Source of the DNA: Sipunculus nudus
Taxonomy: Eukaryota > Annelida > Sipuncula > Golfingiida > Sipunculidae
DNA length: 64,000 bases
Assembly (NCBI GenBank): GCA_026874595.1
Contig: CM049316.1
Coordinates: forward strand, 53,765,676 to 53,829,675
Reading direction: 5' to 3'
Below the pieces are notes generated by a model. It ran no database searches. It was given only the letters and a program-made list of their open reading frames with translations, and was not told the origin of the DNA. The translations under genes and the position numbers were made by a program. Below, one piece after another: positions 10,700 through 21,389 of the stretch. How positions within the stretch are numbered: the stretch's first letter is position 1; each line of letters starts with the position of its first letter.

Positions 10700-11060
10700 C
10701 AATTACACAGAGTGACGAGTGCTTTGTAAGTTTGTTTACACTTGGTCCGCTGGATATAGTGAGAGGCCTTTCGCTCTGTATATATTACTCATTATCATGA
10801 TTAAAAACTTGTTGTTTCAATTTTTAATCATTATGTCCTTGACACGAATGTATCCGAGGCTGAAACAGTGACCATAACCCGCGTCATCAGCTCCTCATCA
10901 GGCTCATGCATCACTGGCACTGCGTTCACATAACATGAGCAAGAACGACGCGATGTCCGAGGTTGACAATACATTACTTTGTAAAATCGTGATATGTTCA
11001 CGTAATTGAATCGTTAAAACAGCTGTAACCATGTAACTAGACAACATATTACTTGCTTAC
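10700..11060. other. Unassigned sequence next to a possible 5' exon
   Basis: CpG-containing sequence at 10900-10960 (CGACGCGATG, GCGTTCAC) borders the possible first exon at 11061. No element or coding feature was recognised. Confidence 0.25.
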
Positions 11061-11270
11061 CTGAAGTAAAACTGACTGACCGTCGCGGTCGCATGGCTTG
11101 CCGGTGGAAGTTCCGCGGGCCGAAGTGAGGGGCTTCCCCAAAGTAACTCCGTGAACCGTGAACCCAATGTTCTCCAAGAAAGGAACTACGAATTCGTAAA
11201 TTTGTCCTGTACCAATTCAATATATACTCGATTAGCAACATCAATTTATTAATTCTATGTCGCACTGACT
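11061..11270 (-). other. Possible 5' exon (perhaps untranslated) of the minus-strand gene
   Basis: On the minus strand a strong donor TTTACTTCAG/GTAAGC lies at 11061, and the upstream 150 bases are richer in CpG (CCGCGG, GCGACCGCGACGG) than the surroundings, as expected near a start of transcription. An open frame crosses it (reading SYFGEAPHFGPRNFHRQAMR) but has no recognised similarity. If it belongs with the exons at 4295 and 949, the hAT element is inserted in its intron. This is inference from position and splice signal only. Confidence 0.3.
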
Positions 11271-11387
11271 ATCATATCCTTTTTTCCTCAAGGAATTCAT
11301 ACCATGTTTTCTTTCTTGGTAAAAGTATATGAAAGCGTCACTGACACTGCTTGGAGCCTAGAAGCTTTTCGGACGAGGACTATTTGG

Positions 11388-11446
11388 CTGATCAGCGCGC
11401 TGATCAGAGCAGTGGAGACTATTTCGCTGATCAGCGCGCTGATCAG
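11388..11446. repeat. Two 20-bp perfect palindromes in a 39-bp direct duplication
   Basis: CTGATCAGCGCGCTGATCAG occurs at 11388-11407 and again at 11427-11446. Each copy equals its own reverse complement over all 20 bases. The copies sit 39 bp apart within a direct repeat that also duplicates GACTATTTNGCTGATCAG. They lie about 120 bp beyond the possible 5' exon on the minus strand, so a protein-binding role is possible, but no known site is recognised. Confidence 0.9.
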
Positions 11447-14400
11447 CATCATACATATATGAATACTAACTGCATTGTTACATCAGAATGCATGCGGTTA
11501 TCAGCACCCATGAGAACTAGAGAATATTTTTGGTGTAGGTGTTAAGAAAAAGTTTTAAAAAATACACGTTTATAAATATTTATAAAAAAAAATGAATGTT
11601 TTAACATTATCTAATGTTCAGCGGTAATATGAATACTGACACCAATAAAGGCTATTAACATATAGACCTAGATACCAAAATACGCTGATTAGCACGGATT
11701 AGTGAATAGAAATATTGTCAAGAATACAAGTTTTGATAAATAAAAAAAAAATATATTAATTATTTTGCTGACCAGCTCTTCATAAGAATTTATACAGGAT
11801 TGCGGTGACCAACACTTACAAGTATTGTTAATGGGCATTGTACTGTATGTTGTCACGGTAAATTAAGAAAAGAATAAATCTGAAAGTAGACGTACCATGT
11901 TCCCGAATATACCTGATATGGATTAGATTAATAAGGAAGCAACCCAATGTTAAAGAAACAAACAACAACACATTAAATAAACAAAATTATGATATGCGTC
12001 ATAATTTTGCACACTGCTAACAGATCCTGCATATGAACATATTTATATCGACTTGTTTTACGGGACGAATTGGAAATATTCTAGACATTTTGACTATTTA
12101 AATATTATCTAAAACTGAAAATTAACCGAACCGTTTATATTATAATAGTATATTATAAACACATATGAGGTCTATATGAAGAAAATAAACAAAATTTATT
12201 AATATCACATATAATTATATCACGGTTATGAAAGTTATCTTATTCCTTACTTTGCTTTACTGATTTTTTAAGTTACAGGTAGCTGTTATTAAATACATGC
12301 GAATATAAATGCGACATTTGCATTTGAAATAAATCCTTATATACATATAATCAGATTATGATATTTATCATCCCTCGTCTACACACATCCCACACATGCA
12401 CTTACACATGCATGGAAGTTGATGCTCGATGCTCCGTGCCCATTAGTGCTGATATAAGCCCCTTCATGTAACTATATAACTATATCAATAGCTATCCAAT
12501 CACACCTTGTTTCGTTTTCTATTTATTCTTAACGACTGCATGTTCTATACTCACTTGTGTTAATCAGCGTATACTTTTGTAACTAGCAAATTTGGCCAGT
12601 TTTCAAATATGCGCTGATCATTAGAGAATGTTAAAATTTAATTTACTAACTTGATTCGCTTTATAGTTTTTATCTTAACATCATTTTTTTCATGAGTCAT
12701 CCTGGAGGGCGAATACTTGTTTAACCTTTTACATTATAAATTTATGATAATTAAAATTTTCATAAGACCTGGGTACAACACTGGTTATAATCATTTTGCT
12801 AAACAAGTAAAAGAAAATGATAACAAAACGAAATTTGATCGAAATTTTATCATTTTTGTTTCCTTTTATAATAATGTCCGAACAGCTGGAGTTCGAAATC
12901 GGTCAATTTCAGCTAAAAATAAAAATACCAGTTTTACATGCAGGGGGTACATAATACTGAGAAATGATCATGTTTAGACATCCTTGCACACATACATGAC
13001 ATATATATACAATACGATTTAGTTTACTGTCAATCTCATTTAATTCATTCCCATGTGTTGCATACATGCAGGAGCGTCAGTATAGGGGGATGAGGGGTAT
13101 ATATCCCCCCCCCATTTTTGGCAAGGGGTGATGGTCAATGTAATTATGATTATTAATTTGAATGTATCCTGGTCCAATAAACAACCGTAATTATACTATG
13201 ATCGTCAAGGCTGTGTATTAAGTGTGACCAAGAGAACCTTGGGCTTATTACAACTGGATCGACTTTTGTCACGTAAATCATTTGTATCCTCGCCTCGGAT
13301 ATGCAGGTCATTGGTCTTGAACTGTCTTTTTTTAAAACCCTTTTTTGACTAATTATTCTAAATATTTGTGTTTCCTTTATTCAGAAAGGTTATCTTTATT
13401 AATTAATTCTATATTTAAAATACCCGGTATAAAAAGCAGAGAAACATAATTTTATAGCTTGAGTCCGGATAATTATTTTTTATTTGATTTAAAAGCACAC
13501 TACCGTTGCTTATATATTCAGCACCGTTACCATGAATTAAAATATTTATACATTTTGTGTACCCCCCCCCCCAACATCCAAAATCAGGTATTTTAAATTA
13601 ATTCTGAAGTTACATGTACCAAAGTGCTTTGAGAGGTAAAATCTTGCTAATGCATGCCCCCCCCACCCCTGTAGCAAAAAAAAAAAAAAAAAAAAAAAAG
13701 AATAAAGGTAATATTTATTTTTAAAATCAAAACTAAAAAGAAGCAAATGTAGGTATATATATATATTTTTACATTTCTTTTTGAATTTCCACACAATCGT
13801 TTTGATTTTATTTCGAATACAAAGGTGAAAATAATTTCTTAAATTTTTACTGAGATACGTACGGTGTCGTGTAGAAGGTTTATGTTTTTCTCTTACTGTG
13901 AGAGTAAAAAAGAAATTAAAATTAAAAGTGCATGCATGAATGGCATTATTCTCAAAGTCTAACGATATTTAAAACAACCTAAGTTTAATTCAGAATTGAA
14001 TTAAGGTTTATACTTTTTCGCAATTTTTTTAGTAATGCCAAACAAGAATTTCCAAGAAAAATCAGTTTAAGATCAGCCTTGTAATTTTAAGGGGTTCTCA
14101 TGTAAATTTTCTATATCTTCCATACAAAAATATATATATCAGAGGTTTTGTCATTTTATCAGTTACATTTTTTTGTGAAATTTGTTAAGTTAAAATCATT
14201 TACTTCGAGGGGTTATAAATTATATTGTTTACGTCATAACTCTTTTGAATTACACCTGATTGAATAATAAAAGTATTCAGATAAACTGTTTAAAAATATC
14301 CTCATTATTGAAAGATATGTCAAGTTAAATGAACGACAAAAAATATTGTCATTTTGACAATTTAATGTAGCATTTTCTAACAGTTAGTTTCACTGTGAGT

Positions 14401-14983
14401 TTCTAAAAACATGCACCCGTTTTTAAAGAATAAACTCATGCAGAAGCCGACTTAGTATTTGAAGAGTCAATTCACACACATATTTGTGAATTTTTATAAA
14501 TCTTACTGAACAAAAATTTAAAATTGTTTGTATAACAAGAAACATAAAATAGGAAACATCACCATTAATTTGCCTCTTTTAGAACTAAAAGCCTATGGCA
14601 CCTTTGAAAATGTGAAATTTTAAATACGAAACCCGACTTGTGCAACGTCCTCCGGTACAGGTTTGTAAATAAACCGACACCAGCGCTCATCAAATTATGG
14701 CCTAAGTCAAATGCAAAAATCCTAGGTGCATCCGTACTTGCAGGCATGCGTACACGCATTTTAGCCTCCCCCCCCCCCCCCCCCCCCCGCTCCACCCCAT
14801 TGGGCGATAAAAGGAACCTGAGGCATGTTTTGCCACGAGTTTGACAGGTCTGCTTAAGCTTAGGGCTCTCACGAGTACCAGTGCTCTGTAGCTTCAAATC
14901 AGACGAGGCAGACCTGTTTGTCATTTGAATTCTCGATATTATACGTATAAAAGTATTAGGAAAAGTCTGCTGTATCAAGAAAA
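11447..14983. other. AT-rich intergenic region with homopolymer tracts
   Basis: No exon or element could be supported. Noted are a C/G-rich patch at 13085-13132, a C run at 13561-13573 with a second short one near 13657, an A run at about 13676-13699, and a C run of about 26 at 14767-14792. The last 340 bases before 14984 contain CpG sites (CGTCCTCCGG, GGCGATAAAAGG) and are the likely promoter and 5' untranslated region of MPHOSPH6. Confidence 0.4.
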
Positions 14984-15022
14984 ATGGCAAAATCACTATC
15001 AAAAGGAGTACTTCAGATGAAG
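14984..15022 (+). CDS. MPHOSPH6: MPHOSPH6 exon 1
   Basis: It encodes MAKSLSKGVLQMK with donor AAG/GTAACT, phase 0. It is short but matches the N-terminal motif of Mpp6 proteins, and the family residues FM continue at the start of exon 2. Confidence 0.88.
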
Positions 15023-18000
15023 GTAACTGTGTACTCACTCTACTGTCTCAGTGTGTGTACTGTAGTCTGTAGTCTGTACTGTAGTCTGTAGTCTGTACTG
15101 TAGTCTGTAGTCTGTACTGTAGTCTGTAGTCTGTACTGTAGTCTGTACTATTATTATAATAAGTGTAATATTAATACTTAAGTAAAAGTATAATAGCTAG
15201 CCGAATATATAAATACATAAATCATATAGGTTCCCGCATTGTTTTGGCTCCATCGACCTATCATGACATTGGATAAAGGTATATGTTTCCATGCAAGCAT
15301 GAATGCGCGTATACTGTGCATGGAAAATAGGTGTTTCCATGTGTGTGTGTATGGGTATATACTAATATATTGCAGACTAATATATTTATACAGTGGATTG
15401 AGCAGGGCCTTCCACAAAAAAGATGGTGAAGTGATGTCATTTTACCCTGAATCCCAGATTTCACGCAGACCCTATGCGTGAAAATAGCTCCTGTGGCCAT
15501 TTTCACCCATATATGTACATACCCTGATGGACATATGGAAACGCCCCATTTACAAAAATCATATGTGCCATTTTTTCATGCATATTAACCTATATGCATA
15601 CATGGAAACGCCCCTTAAGGCTATTTAATTTTGGCCATTAAAAAGAACCCCCCAACCCCCCCCCCCCCCACTCAACCACAAATATTTTATTAGACCAGTT
15701 TTAAACCATGACAGGTAAAAATTGCTCGGAATAATCACCCAATCTACACTATTGTTGACCCCCCCCCCCCTTCCCCTGCAAAAATGAAAAAAAATCCTGG
15801 ATCAGTGCCTGCTGCCAAAGCTTGGCTCAGCAGGGCCCCACCCAAGCCTGACAGGGCTTGAATGTGTCATAAGTCTACTATTTAATTGATATTCTCATAC
15901 TCTAACTGATGTTTGTTATTTGGATTTTACCAAAATATATCATAATATATAAATATGCTTAGTGGTGTAAAATTTATTTAAAAAATTATTTGCATATTTT
16001 GGAGACTGTTTTAGGTCAACATTTGACAGAAACATCCATTTTTTAAAAGTCAAAATAATCCTACAATCATACTTAGAGAAAGTTAAAACATGTTTTAATA
16101 GTAGATGTTATTACAAACACCCATAAAAAGAAATAATAAACAAAAATTTTAAGCAGTGCATACTTATAGAGGTTTAGCTTAGCTGACTATAAGTCATCTG
16201 AGCTATAGTTGTGGTCCATTGTCCGTCGTCGTCCATCTGTCCGTCCGTTAGACTGGCACGTTTTGAAACCGTTAAACCTACGAATCCAAAATTCAGCATA
16301 CCGTTAGATGATCCCAAAATCTCATCCCATACTGAAAATTGGGTCAATATGACCTTGTTCCTTTGAGATATTTAGGAAAAACCTCAAATTTCATAAAAAA
16401 ACACATAATCACTCTTCAGGAATGGCTAAAATCAAAACCACGTATCTGATTTTCTTAGTATCTACCAGCAGTAATCTCCTACATGTTTCCTATATACATG
16501 CAACAAATTAAGTCCGTTAAGTATAATTTTATCCGCCAAAACAAAGTTTTGCGGATACTATGTTTTTTACTGAGTTCCGCCGCCGCCACCGCCGCCTTCG
16601 TTTCCGGAGAACTCCCCTGAGACAACTGGACAGATTTTTCCGAAACATACACTAATTATCGGGTCACATGTGAACTGCTGCCTAACCAAATGGCCTTGAC
16701 CTCTGACCTTTCCTCTCTGCCCAGCGTCCGTTTGTGCATCTGTTTCCACACATAAACCCACATAACTCAGGAACCATTTGACCGATCAGGTAAAAAATTT
16801 TGTACGAATGTAGCCCTTGCATAGCTTTATAACATACACAAAAAATGGTGGCGCCACCTGCAGCCATTTTTGCACAGTGTCCATCTGTTTGTCTGCCTTG
16901 GGTTAAAATCACTCATATCTCTGCAGTGGTTTGACTAATTCACCTGAAATTCGGCATGCCTAGATAGCTTTCTTGATTTTATGACAGGTGGCGCCACCTA
17001 CATTCATGTTCATGCTGCAGACATCCAAGCTCATATCTCGGGAACCGTTCGACCAATCAGGAAAATAAATTTTACACAAATGTAGCCCTTGGATAGCTTT
17101 ATAACATACACAGAAATGGTGGCGCCACCTGCAGCCATTTTTGCACAGTGTCCATCTGTTTGTCTGCCTTGGGTTAAAATCACTCATATCTCTGCAGTGG
17201 TTTGACAAAATTACCTGTAATTTGCCTATACATCCTGGATAGCTTTCTTGATTTTATGACAGGTTACGCCAGCTTCATTCACGTTCATGCATGCAGGCCA
17301 TGCATGCAGGCCCAAACATAATGGACTTTGTAAAAAATCAGGAAAATTATTTACTCATTTAACATGAAATATTTTATAAGGTACTTGTCTAATATTAAAA
17401 TAAAATTAGAGACCCTGATACTGTAGGTGTAAATTTCACTGTGTAATGGCACTTTTTTCATCAACCACAAATTCTTGATTTCTCCTTCCCACCTTTAAAA
17501 AATTTATCTTATGTATGGCTTAACATTTAAAACTTTGGCCATAGCATGTATGAAAATTAGTTTACTGACTGTTTTTTAAACATGCATGCTTTTTACCTGT
17601 TTATTCCATGCATGGCCATGTATTTTTCATTATACTACTTTCATCAATTCTTTTCACAGTTCATGAAGAAGACAGCTCTTCGTCATGAAAAGGAACTGAA
17701 TGAGGGTGAGAGAAAACAGCAAATAGATGATGAACATTGGGTTTTGGATATCCCTGAACTGAAGGGAAAAAAGTAAGTCTTAACATAAATAAAATCTAAT
17801 GTGTAAATATTTCAAAAGAAAGTATGACCATAGTCATTTATCAGCAATCAGCAATATCTCAACATGTAACATATAATTCAAAAACTGGATAAAATATTCT
17901 TTCAACTTGTATTATTACAATATGGTAGTTCAGTCAAAGAAACTGTACATTATAAGTCCTTGTAGTTGGTCCCAGTACTCCCAAATATATTTGGTTTACA

Positions 18001-21000
18001 TCTCACAGTGATCTTTGTTGATGCTTTCATTATTTTTATATATTTCTTGTTTCTATGAATTTTAATTTCTTACTTCTGTCTTCTTCTGAGAGAAACTGAT
18101 ATTTCAAAGATCTGATTATGTCCAGTCATTTTGTTTCTAGGAGTAGATACCTGTGTGAGATCTTCTGATTATGTCCAGTCATTTTTTTCTAGGAGTAGAT
18201 ACCTGTTTTAGATCATCTGGTTAAGTCCAGTCATTTTGTTTCTAGGAGTAGATACCTGTTTTAGATCATCTGGTTATGTCCAGTCATTTTTGTTTCTAGG
18301 AGTAGATACCTGTTTGAGATCATCTGGTTAATTCCCGTCATTTTGTTTCTAGGAGTAGATACCTGTTTGAGATCATCTGGTTATGTCCAGTCATTTTGTT
18401 TCTAAGAGGAGATACCTGTTTTAGATCTTCTGGTTATGTCCAGTCATTTTGTTTCTAAGAGGAGATACCTGTTTTAGATCTTCTGGTTATGTCCAGTCAT
18501 TTTGTTTCTATGTGTAGATACCTGTTTGAGATCATCTTGTTATTTCCGGTCATTTTGTTTCTAGGAGTAGATACCTGTTTTAGATCATCTGGTTATGTCC
18601 AGTCATTTTTGTTTCTAGGAGTAGATACCTGTTTGAGATCATCTGGTTATGTCCAGTCATTTTGTTTCTAGGAGTAGATACCTGTTTTTGATCATCTGGT
18701 TATGTCCAGTCATTTTGTTTCTAGGAGTAGATACCTGTTTGAGATCATCTGGTTATTTCCGGTCATTTTGTTTCTAAGAGGAGATACCTGTTTTTGATCA
18801 TCTGGTTATGTCCAGTCATTTTGTTTCTATGAGTAGATACCTGTTTGAGATCATCTGGTTATTTCCGATCATTTTGTTTCCAGGAGTAGATACCTGTTTG
18901 AGATCATCTGGTTATGTCCAGTCATTTTTGTTTCTAGGAGTAGATACCTGTTTGAGATCATCTGGTTATGTCCAGTCATTTTGTTTCTAGGAGTAGATAC
19001 CTGTTTTTGATCATCTGGTTATGTCCAGTCATTTTGTTTCTAGGAGTAGATACCTGTTTGAGATCATCTGGTTATTTCCGGTCATTTTGTTTCTAGGAGT
19101 AGATACCTGTTTTTGATCATCTGGTTATGTCCAGTCATTTTGTTTCTATGAGTAGATACCTGTTTTAGATCATCTGGTTATGTCCAGTCATTTTGTTTCT
19201 AGGAGTAGATACCTGTTTTAGATCATCTGGTTATGTCCAGTCATTTTGTTTCTAGGAGTAGCTACCTGTTTTAGATCATCTGGTTATGTCCAGTCATTTT
19301 GTTTCTAAGAGTAGATACCTGTTTTAGATCATCTGGTTATGTCCAGTCATTTTGTTTCTAGGAGTAGATACCTGTTTTAGATCATCTGGTTATGTCCAGT
19401 CATTTTGTTTCTAGGAGTAGATACCTGTTTTAGATCATCTGGTTATGTCCAGTCATTTTGTTTCTAGGAGTAGATACCTGTTTTAGATCATCTGGTTATG
19501 TCCAGTCATTTTGTTTCTAGGAGTAGATACCTGTTTTAGATCATCTGGTTATGTCCAGTCATTTTGTTTCTAGGAGTAGATACCTGTTTTAGATCATCTG
19601 GTTATGTCCAGTCATTTTGTTTCTAGGAGTAGATACCTGTTTGAAGAGAGCCTGGCAGCAATTGAGGATTTATGTTATCAGAGAATGTCATTTGGAGGAT
19701 TCAATCCAGAAATAGAGGTTTGTATTGTTTTGCCTGCAGCAGACTGGAAATTATTGCCATGTCCAACATGAATTTGTCAGCTTGCATAGACTGCTTAATT
19801 ATAAGGGGTGAATCAATAATGTTTTACATAGCACTCCTCCTAAGTCTTTCATATTAACCAGGTCAACAATACTCCTCAATCAGTTACATGTTACACTAGA
19901 GCGACACTGCACCTCAATCAGTTACATGTTACACCAGAGCCACACTGCACCTCAATCAGTTACAAGTTACACCTGAGCCACACTGCTCCTCAGTCAGTAA
20001 CATGTTACACCAGAGCCACACTGCTCCTCAGTCAGTAAAATGTTACACCAGAGCCACACTGCTCCTCAGTCAGTAACATGTTACACCAGAGCCACACTGC
20101 TCCTCAGTCAGTTACATGTTACACCAGAGCCACACTGCTCCTCAGTCAGTTACATGTTATACCAGAGCCACACTGCTCCTCAATCAGTTATATGTTATAC
20201 CAGAGCCACTGCACCTCAATTAGTTACATGTTACACAAGAGCCACACCACCTCTCACTCAGTTACATGTTACACCAGAGCCACACTGCTCCTTAATCAGT
20301 TACATGTTACACTAGAGCCACACTGCTCCTTAATCAGTTACATGTTACACCATGTTACAGACTGTAATCTGACTTATGTATAATATTTTGGTTGTAGAAA
20401 ACAATAAGCAATTGATTTACATTGGATGCACACAAGTGTCATCAACTTTCAAGTATGCAATTTTTTTAATTCAGAAACTTATGAAAGAGAAGAACTCAGA
20501 AAAACAATTAGAAACAAGTGCCAAAAAGGAGAAAGAAATCAGCGTATCTGATGATGAAATGGCAGAAAGGTGAGCAAAGATACTGTAGCTATGAAGTGAT
20601 AGAGCAGAAGGAATGTTAATATGGGACCCAGACTTGGTGAATCAACTTCATGGATTTGAATTTGTTTTGACTCTAACAAGTTATTTGCATTCAACTTCCA
20701 CACAGTTTGTATCACTTTGTATTTATTGTAAAAGAAATGTAAGATTTCTGATTCAAAATGAGCTGAGTTGCTCTACCAACTAAGTTGGCAGAGGACATGG
20801 GATCACTGCTGTTTGCCTTTTTCTTGTTTTCCTACTTATAATCTCCAAATATTTTTTTGTGAATTTCAATAAAAGTTTGTGAAAGTGTGGACCATAGGCA
20901 AAAGAACAACAGTAATTTTAGGGCAGTTAAGACAAAGAACCAACAAAATTCTCTCATTTTCTGTTTTTTAAGCGCCTAATATAAAAAAATGTAATCACTT

Positions 21001-21389
21001 CTTCAGTTGTCTATCAGCCACCCTTCCAGAAAAAATTCAGTTAATCAAGAACTTTTAAAAGTTATATTTTTGGTGTTGGATATGGATGATGATCCATGTA
21101 TTGGTTAGGGTATATGGTCTCTGAGTGTCTTCTAGGGTGATGGCTAGAATGCTATTTTATCTAGGGCATTTGGTGAGATGTAAATGAGGATTTTCCTTTC
21201 AAAATATATTTAACACATATTTCTTTTTGCAGATACAATGCACTGGTTGGAACAATATCAAATAAATTTGCTAAGAAAAGAGATCGGTCATCTTTAAATA
21301 AAACAGATGGAGATACAGAGAAAGATTCCAGTACACCGGAAGTCAAAAAGAAAAAGAAGAAAAAATTCTTGAAACCAGTAGATGATTAG
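14984..21389 (+). CDS. MPHOSPH6: M-phase phosphoprotein 6, complete five-exon gene
   Basis: Five exons (14984-15022, 17660-17772, 19627-19717, 20475-20569, 21233-21389) join in frame with GT/AG introns to 164 residues; the vertebrate protein is about 160. Visible family features are the N-terminal LSKGVLQMK/FMKK (the Mtr4-contacting motif of Mpp6 proteins), EEHWYLDLPEL-like DDEHWVLDIPELK, the RMSFGGFNPEIE block (exosome Rrp40/EXOSC3-binding region), VSDDEMAERYNALVGTI, and the basic C-terminus KKKKKKKFLKPVDD. The protein is a nuclear RNA exosome cofactor that helps Mtr4 and Rrp6 in 5.8S rRNA maturation and RNA surveillance. The start codon is the only one upstream in frame in exon 1 and matches the family N-terminus in length. 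Each of introns 1-3 has its own tandem array. Confidence 0.94.
15050..15150 (+). repeat. 19-bp tandem repeat in MPHOSPH6 intron 1
   Basis: About five units of TGTACTGTAGTCTGTAGTC start 28 bp after the exon 1 donor. Confidence 0.95.
15151..16171. other. MPHOSPH6 intron 1 sequence
   Basis: C runs occur at about 15655-15670 and 15759-15770. CATATGGAAACG-type words with repeated CATGGAAA occur at 15290-15610, which look like an old repeat but have no clear ends. Confidence 0.35.
16172..16530 (-). mobile_element. Family B 3'-end fragment, reverse orientation
   Basis: Read on the minus strand it ends with GGACGGACAGATGGACGACG, GACAATGGACCACAACTATAGC and the terminal hairpin arms AGCTCAGATGACT / AGTCAGCTAAGCT followed by AAACC. 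One arm has a C-to-A type change compared with other copies. The body (NCTCAAAGGAACAAGG, TTGGGATCATCTAACGGTAT) matches the distal part of other family B copies. The 5' end is missing. Confidence 0.8.
16535..17290 (-). mobile_element. Family A element, reverse orientation, partial
   Basis: It begins with the terminal hairpin (TATCCGCC AAAAC..GTTTT GCGGATA, 16535-16560) and the CCGCCGCCACCGCCGCC patch. It continues through GGTGGCGCCACC at 16847, 16987 and 17118. The distal TAGAATACGGGTAGTCGACA end is absent; homology fades after about 17290. It lies in intron 1 of MPHOSPH6. Confidence 0.85.
17660..17772 (+). CDS. MPHOSPH6: MPHOSPH6 exon 2
   Basis: Acceptor TTTTCACAG, donor AA/GTAAGT. It encodes FMKKTALRHEKELNEGER, KQQIDDEHWVLDIPELKGK plus two bases of a split codon. 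The HWVLDIPELK block aligns with HWYLDLPELK of the vertebrate protein. Confidence 0.93.
18110..19640 (+). repeat. 53-bp array of about 29 units copying the exon-3 acceptor
   Basis: Each unit contains ATCATCTGGTTATGTCCAGT, CATTTTGTTTCTAG and GAGTAGATACCTGTTT. The last two blocks are the polypyrimidine tract, acceptor AG and first 16 bases of exon 3, and the final unit runs straight into the real exon at 19627. Units in the first two thirds vary (TATTTCCGGTC, TTTTTGATC, CTAAGAGGAG, one extra T giving 54 bp), while those from about 19140 onward are nearly identical. See the findings for the decoy splice consequence. Confidence 0.97.
19627..19717 (+). CDS. MPHOSPH6: MPHOSPH6 exon 3
   Basis: It follows TTTTGTTTCTAG and ends GAG/GTTTGT. 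It encodes (K)SRYLFEESLAAIEDLCYQ and RMSFGGFNPEIE. A second in-frame AG six bases later (GAGTAG/ATACC) would also keep frame, but the longer choice gives exactly the residue spacing of the vertebrate protein between PELK and the MSF block (18 residues to DL). Confidence 0.92.
19863..20350 (+). repeat. 38-bp minisatellite in MPHOSPH6 intron 3, about 12 copies
   Basis: Units read CAGTTACATGTTACACCAGA followed by GCCACACTGCTCCTCAGT. Three frames stay open through the array and give repetitive peptides (SHTAPQSVTCYT); these are not genes. Confidence 0.96.
20475..20569 (+). CDS. MPHOSPH6: MPHOSPH6 exon 4
   Basis: Acceptor TTTTTTTAATTCAG, donor AG/GTGAGC. It encodes KLMKEKNSEKQLE, then ISVSDDEMAE plus two bases of a split arginine codon. 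It corresponds to the LMLQMNAKHKAEE ... DVSDEEMARR region of the vertebrate protein. Confidence 0.92.
21233..21389 (+). CDS. MPHOSPH6: MPHOSPH6 exon 5 with stop codon
   Basis: Acceptor TTCTTTTTGCAG. It encodes (R)YNALVGTISNKFAKKRD, a polar linker, seven lysines and FLKPVDD, then TAG at 21387-21389. The YxxLVGTIxxKFAxKRD block and the FLKP ending are conserved in the family. Confidence 0.94.

Noticed and set aside
14565-15038. 157-codon minus-strand frame over MPHOSPH6 exon 1
   Set aside because: It contains a glycine run from the C tract at 14767 and no recognisable domain; the plus-strand exon with donor and family N-terminus explains the region better.
18110-19640. CRISPR-like array of regular units
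   Set aside because: Units are contiguous 53-bp copies with no unique spacers, in an intron of an animal gene; it is a minisatellite.
20040-20383. Open frames of 91 and 101 codons
   Set aside because: Frames through the 38-bp minisatellite in MPHOSPH6 intron 3.
20755-20810. Possible tRNA-like sequence GAGTTGCTCTACCAACTAAG
   Set aside because: It resembles part of a tRNA arm, but no complete cloverleaf or matching acceptor stem could be formed around it.
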